A DNA stretch of 35,214 nt from the NCBI GenBank assembly GCA_009783445.1, contig WRFY01000103.1, positions 1 through 35,214 on the forward strand, given 5' to 3'. Shown piece after piece: positions 35,186 through 35,214 of the stretch. Position 1 is the first letter of the stretch. Every line of letters starts with the position of its first letter. The notes below the pieces were generated by a model. The model did not search any database. It was not told where the DNA came from and worked only from the letters and a program-made list of their open reading frames with translations. The position numbers and the translations under genes were made by a program. Source of the DNA: Candidatus Azobacteroides sp. (lineage in GTDB: Bacteria; Bacteroidota; Bacteroidia; Bacteroidales; Azobacteroidaceae).

Positions 35186-35214
35186 ATGAAAATAAGGATA
35201 GAACTTTACTGCCC
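35186..35214 (+). CDS. Start of a probable IS1-type transposase gene, cut off by window edge
   Basis: Only nine codons are visible (MKIRIELYC, then the first two bases of a likely Pro codon). A short basic-hydrophobic start followed by Cys-Pro is how IS1-family first-frame proteins of Bacteroidota begin, with a zinc-finger pair to follow. The stretch GGAGGTGTTCTAAAAAGT (35119-35136) just upstream could be the left terminal repeat of such an element. The identification rests on very few residues. Confidence 0.35.

Noticed and set aside
1..35214. CRISPR arrays, tRNA and rRNA genes
   Set aside because: No regularly spaced repeats and no cloverleaf-like or rRNA-like stretches were seen in the gaps between genes.

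Overview
The window comes from a member of the Bacteroidota, most likely the order Bacteroidales. Its promoters follow the TTTG-N19/20-TAnnTTTG pattern of that phylum. Start codons lack Shine-Dalgarno sequences. The gene content is also typical: a BlaI/BlaR1-TonB pair, a FadL-type porin, a leuACD operon with a second LeuA-like gene, a bifunctional HisB, a di-haem frdCAB operon, and an RluB-type enzyme with a long Asn/Gly/Tyr/Arg-rich head. The family or genus cannot be set from the sequence alone.

Layout. 1-316: start of an Rpn-type PD-(D/E)XK nuclease gene that runs off the left edge, then a decayed GNAT acetyltransferase tail (423-605). 723-2383: BlaI-family repressor and M56 peptidase with a TonB C-terminal domain, with a promoter/operator overlap upstream. 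2615-3931: type II NADH dehydrogenase. 4194-9875 (minus): a cluster headed by lemA and a DUF3137 gene, followed by a decayed segment and five genes I do not recognise. 10438-11835: FadL-like porin. 11905-13776: rpsO, a GT2 glycosyltransferase and a small outer-membrane barrel. 13997-21529: an apparent leuA-leuC-leuD-(second synthase)-hisC-hisB operon behind a leader peptide and transcription attenuator. 21582-22130: SPOR-domain lipoprotein. 22204-26513 (minus): asnS, an RluB-like pseudouridine synthase, purB. 26796-30207: frdCAB. 30224-30847 (minus): a phosphopantetheinyl transferase. 30917-34323: a CPA2 cation/proton antiporter, then prfB with its programmed +1 frameshift. 34339-34995 (minus): DedA protein. 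35186 to the right edge: first codons of a probable transposase gene.

How the parts work together. Most of the window is housekeeping: leucine and histidine synthesis, fumarate respiration or succinate oxidation, purine synthesis, translation. The best regulatory finding is the leucine attenuator at 14058-14208: a 28-residue leader peptide rich in Leu/Ile codons, a hairpin over those codons, a strong intrinsic terminator, and a segment able to pair with either one. The best candidate for an uncharacterised system is the lemA-DUF3137 cluster, whose downstream genes encode membrane proteins, one lipoprotein and one soluble protein, and which carries a gene-decay scar containing a second copy of one member's C-terminus. 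No tRNA, rRNA, CRISPR array or complete insertion sequence was seen. All calls come from reading the sequence; no database search was possible.
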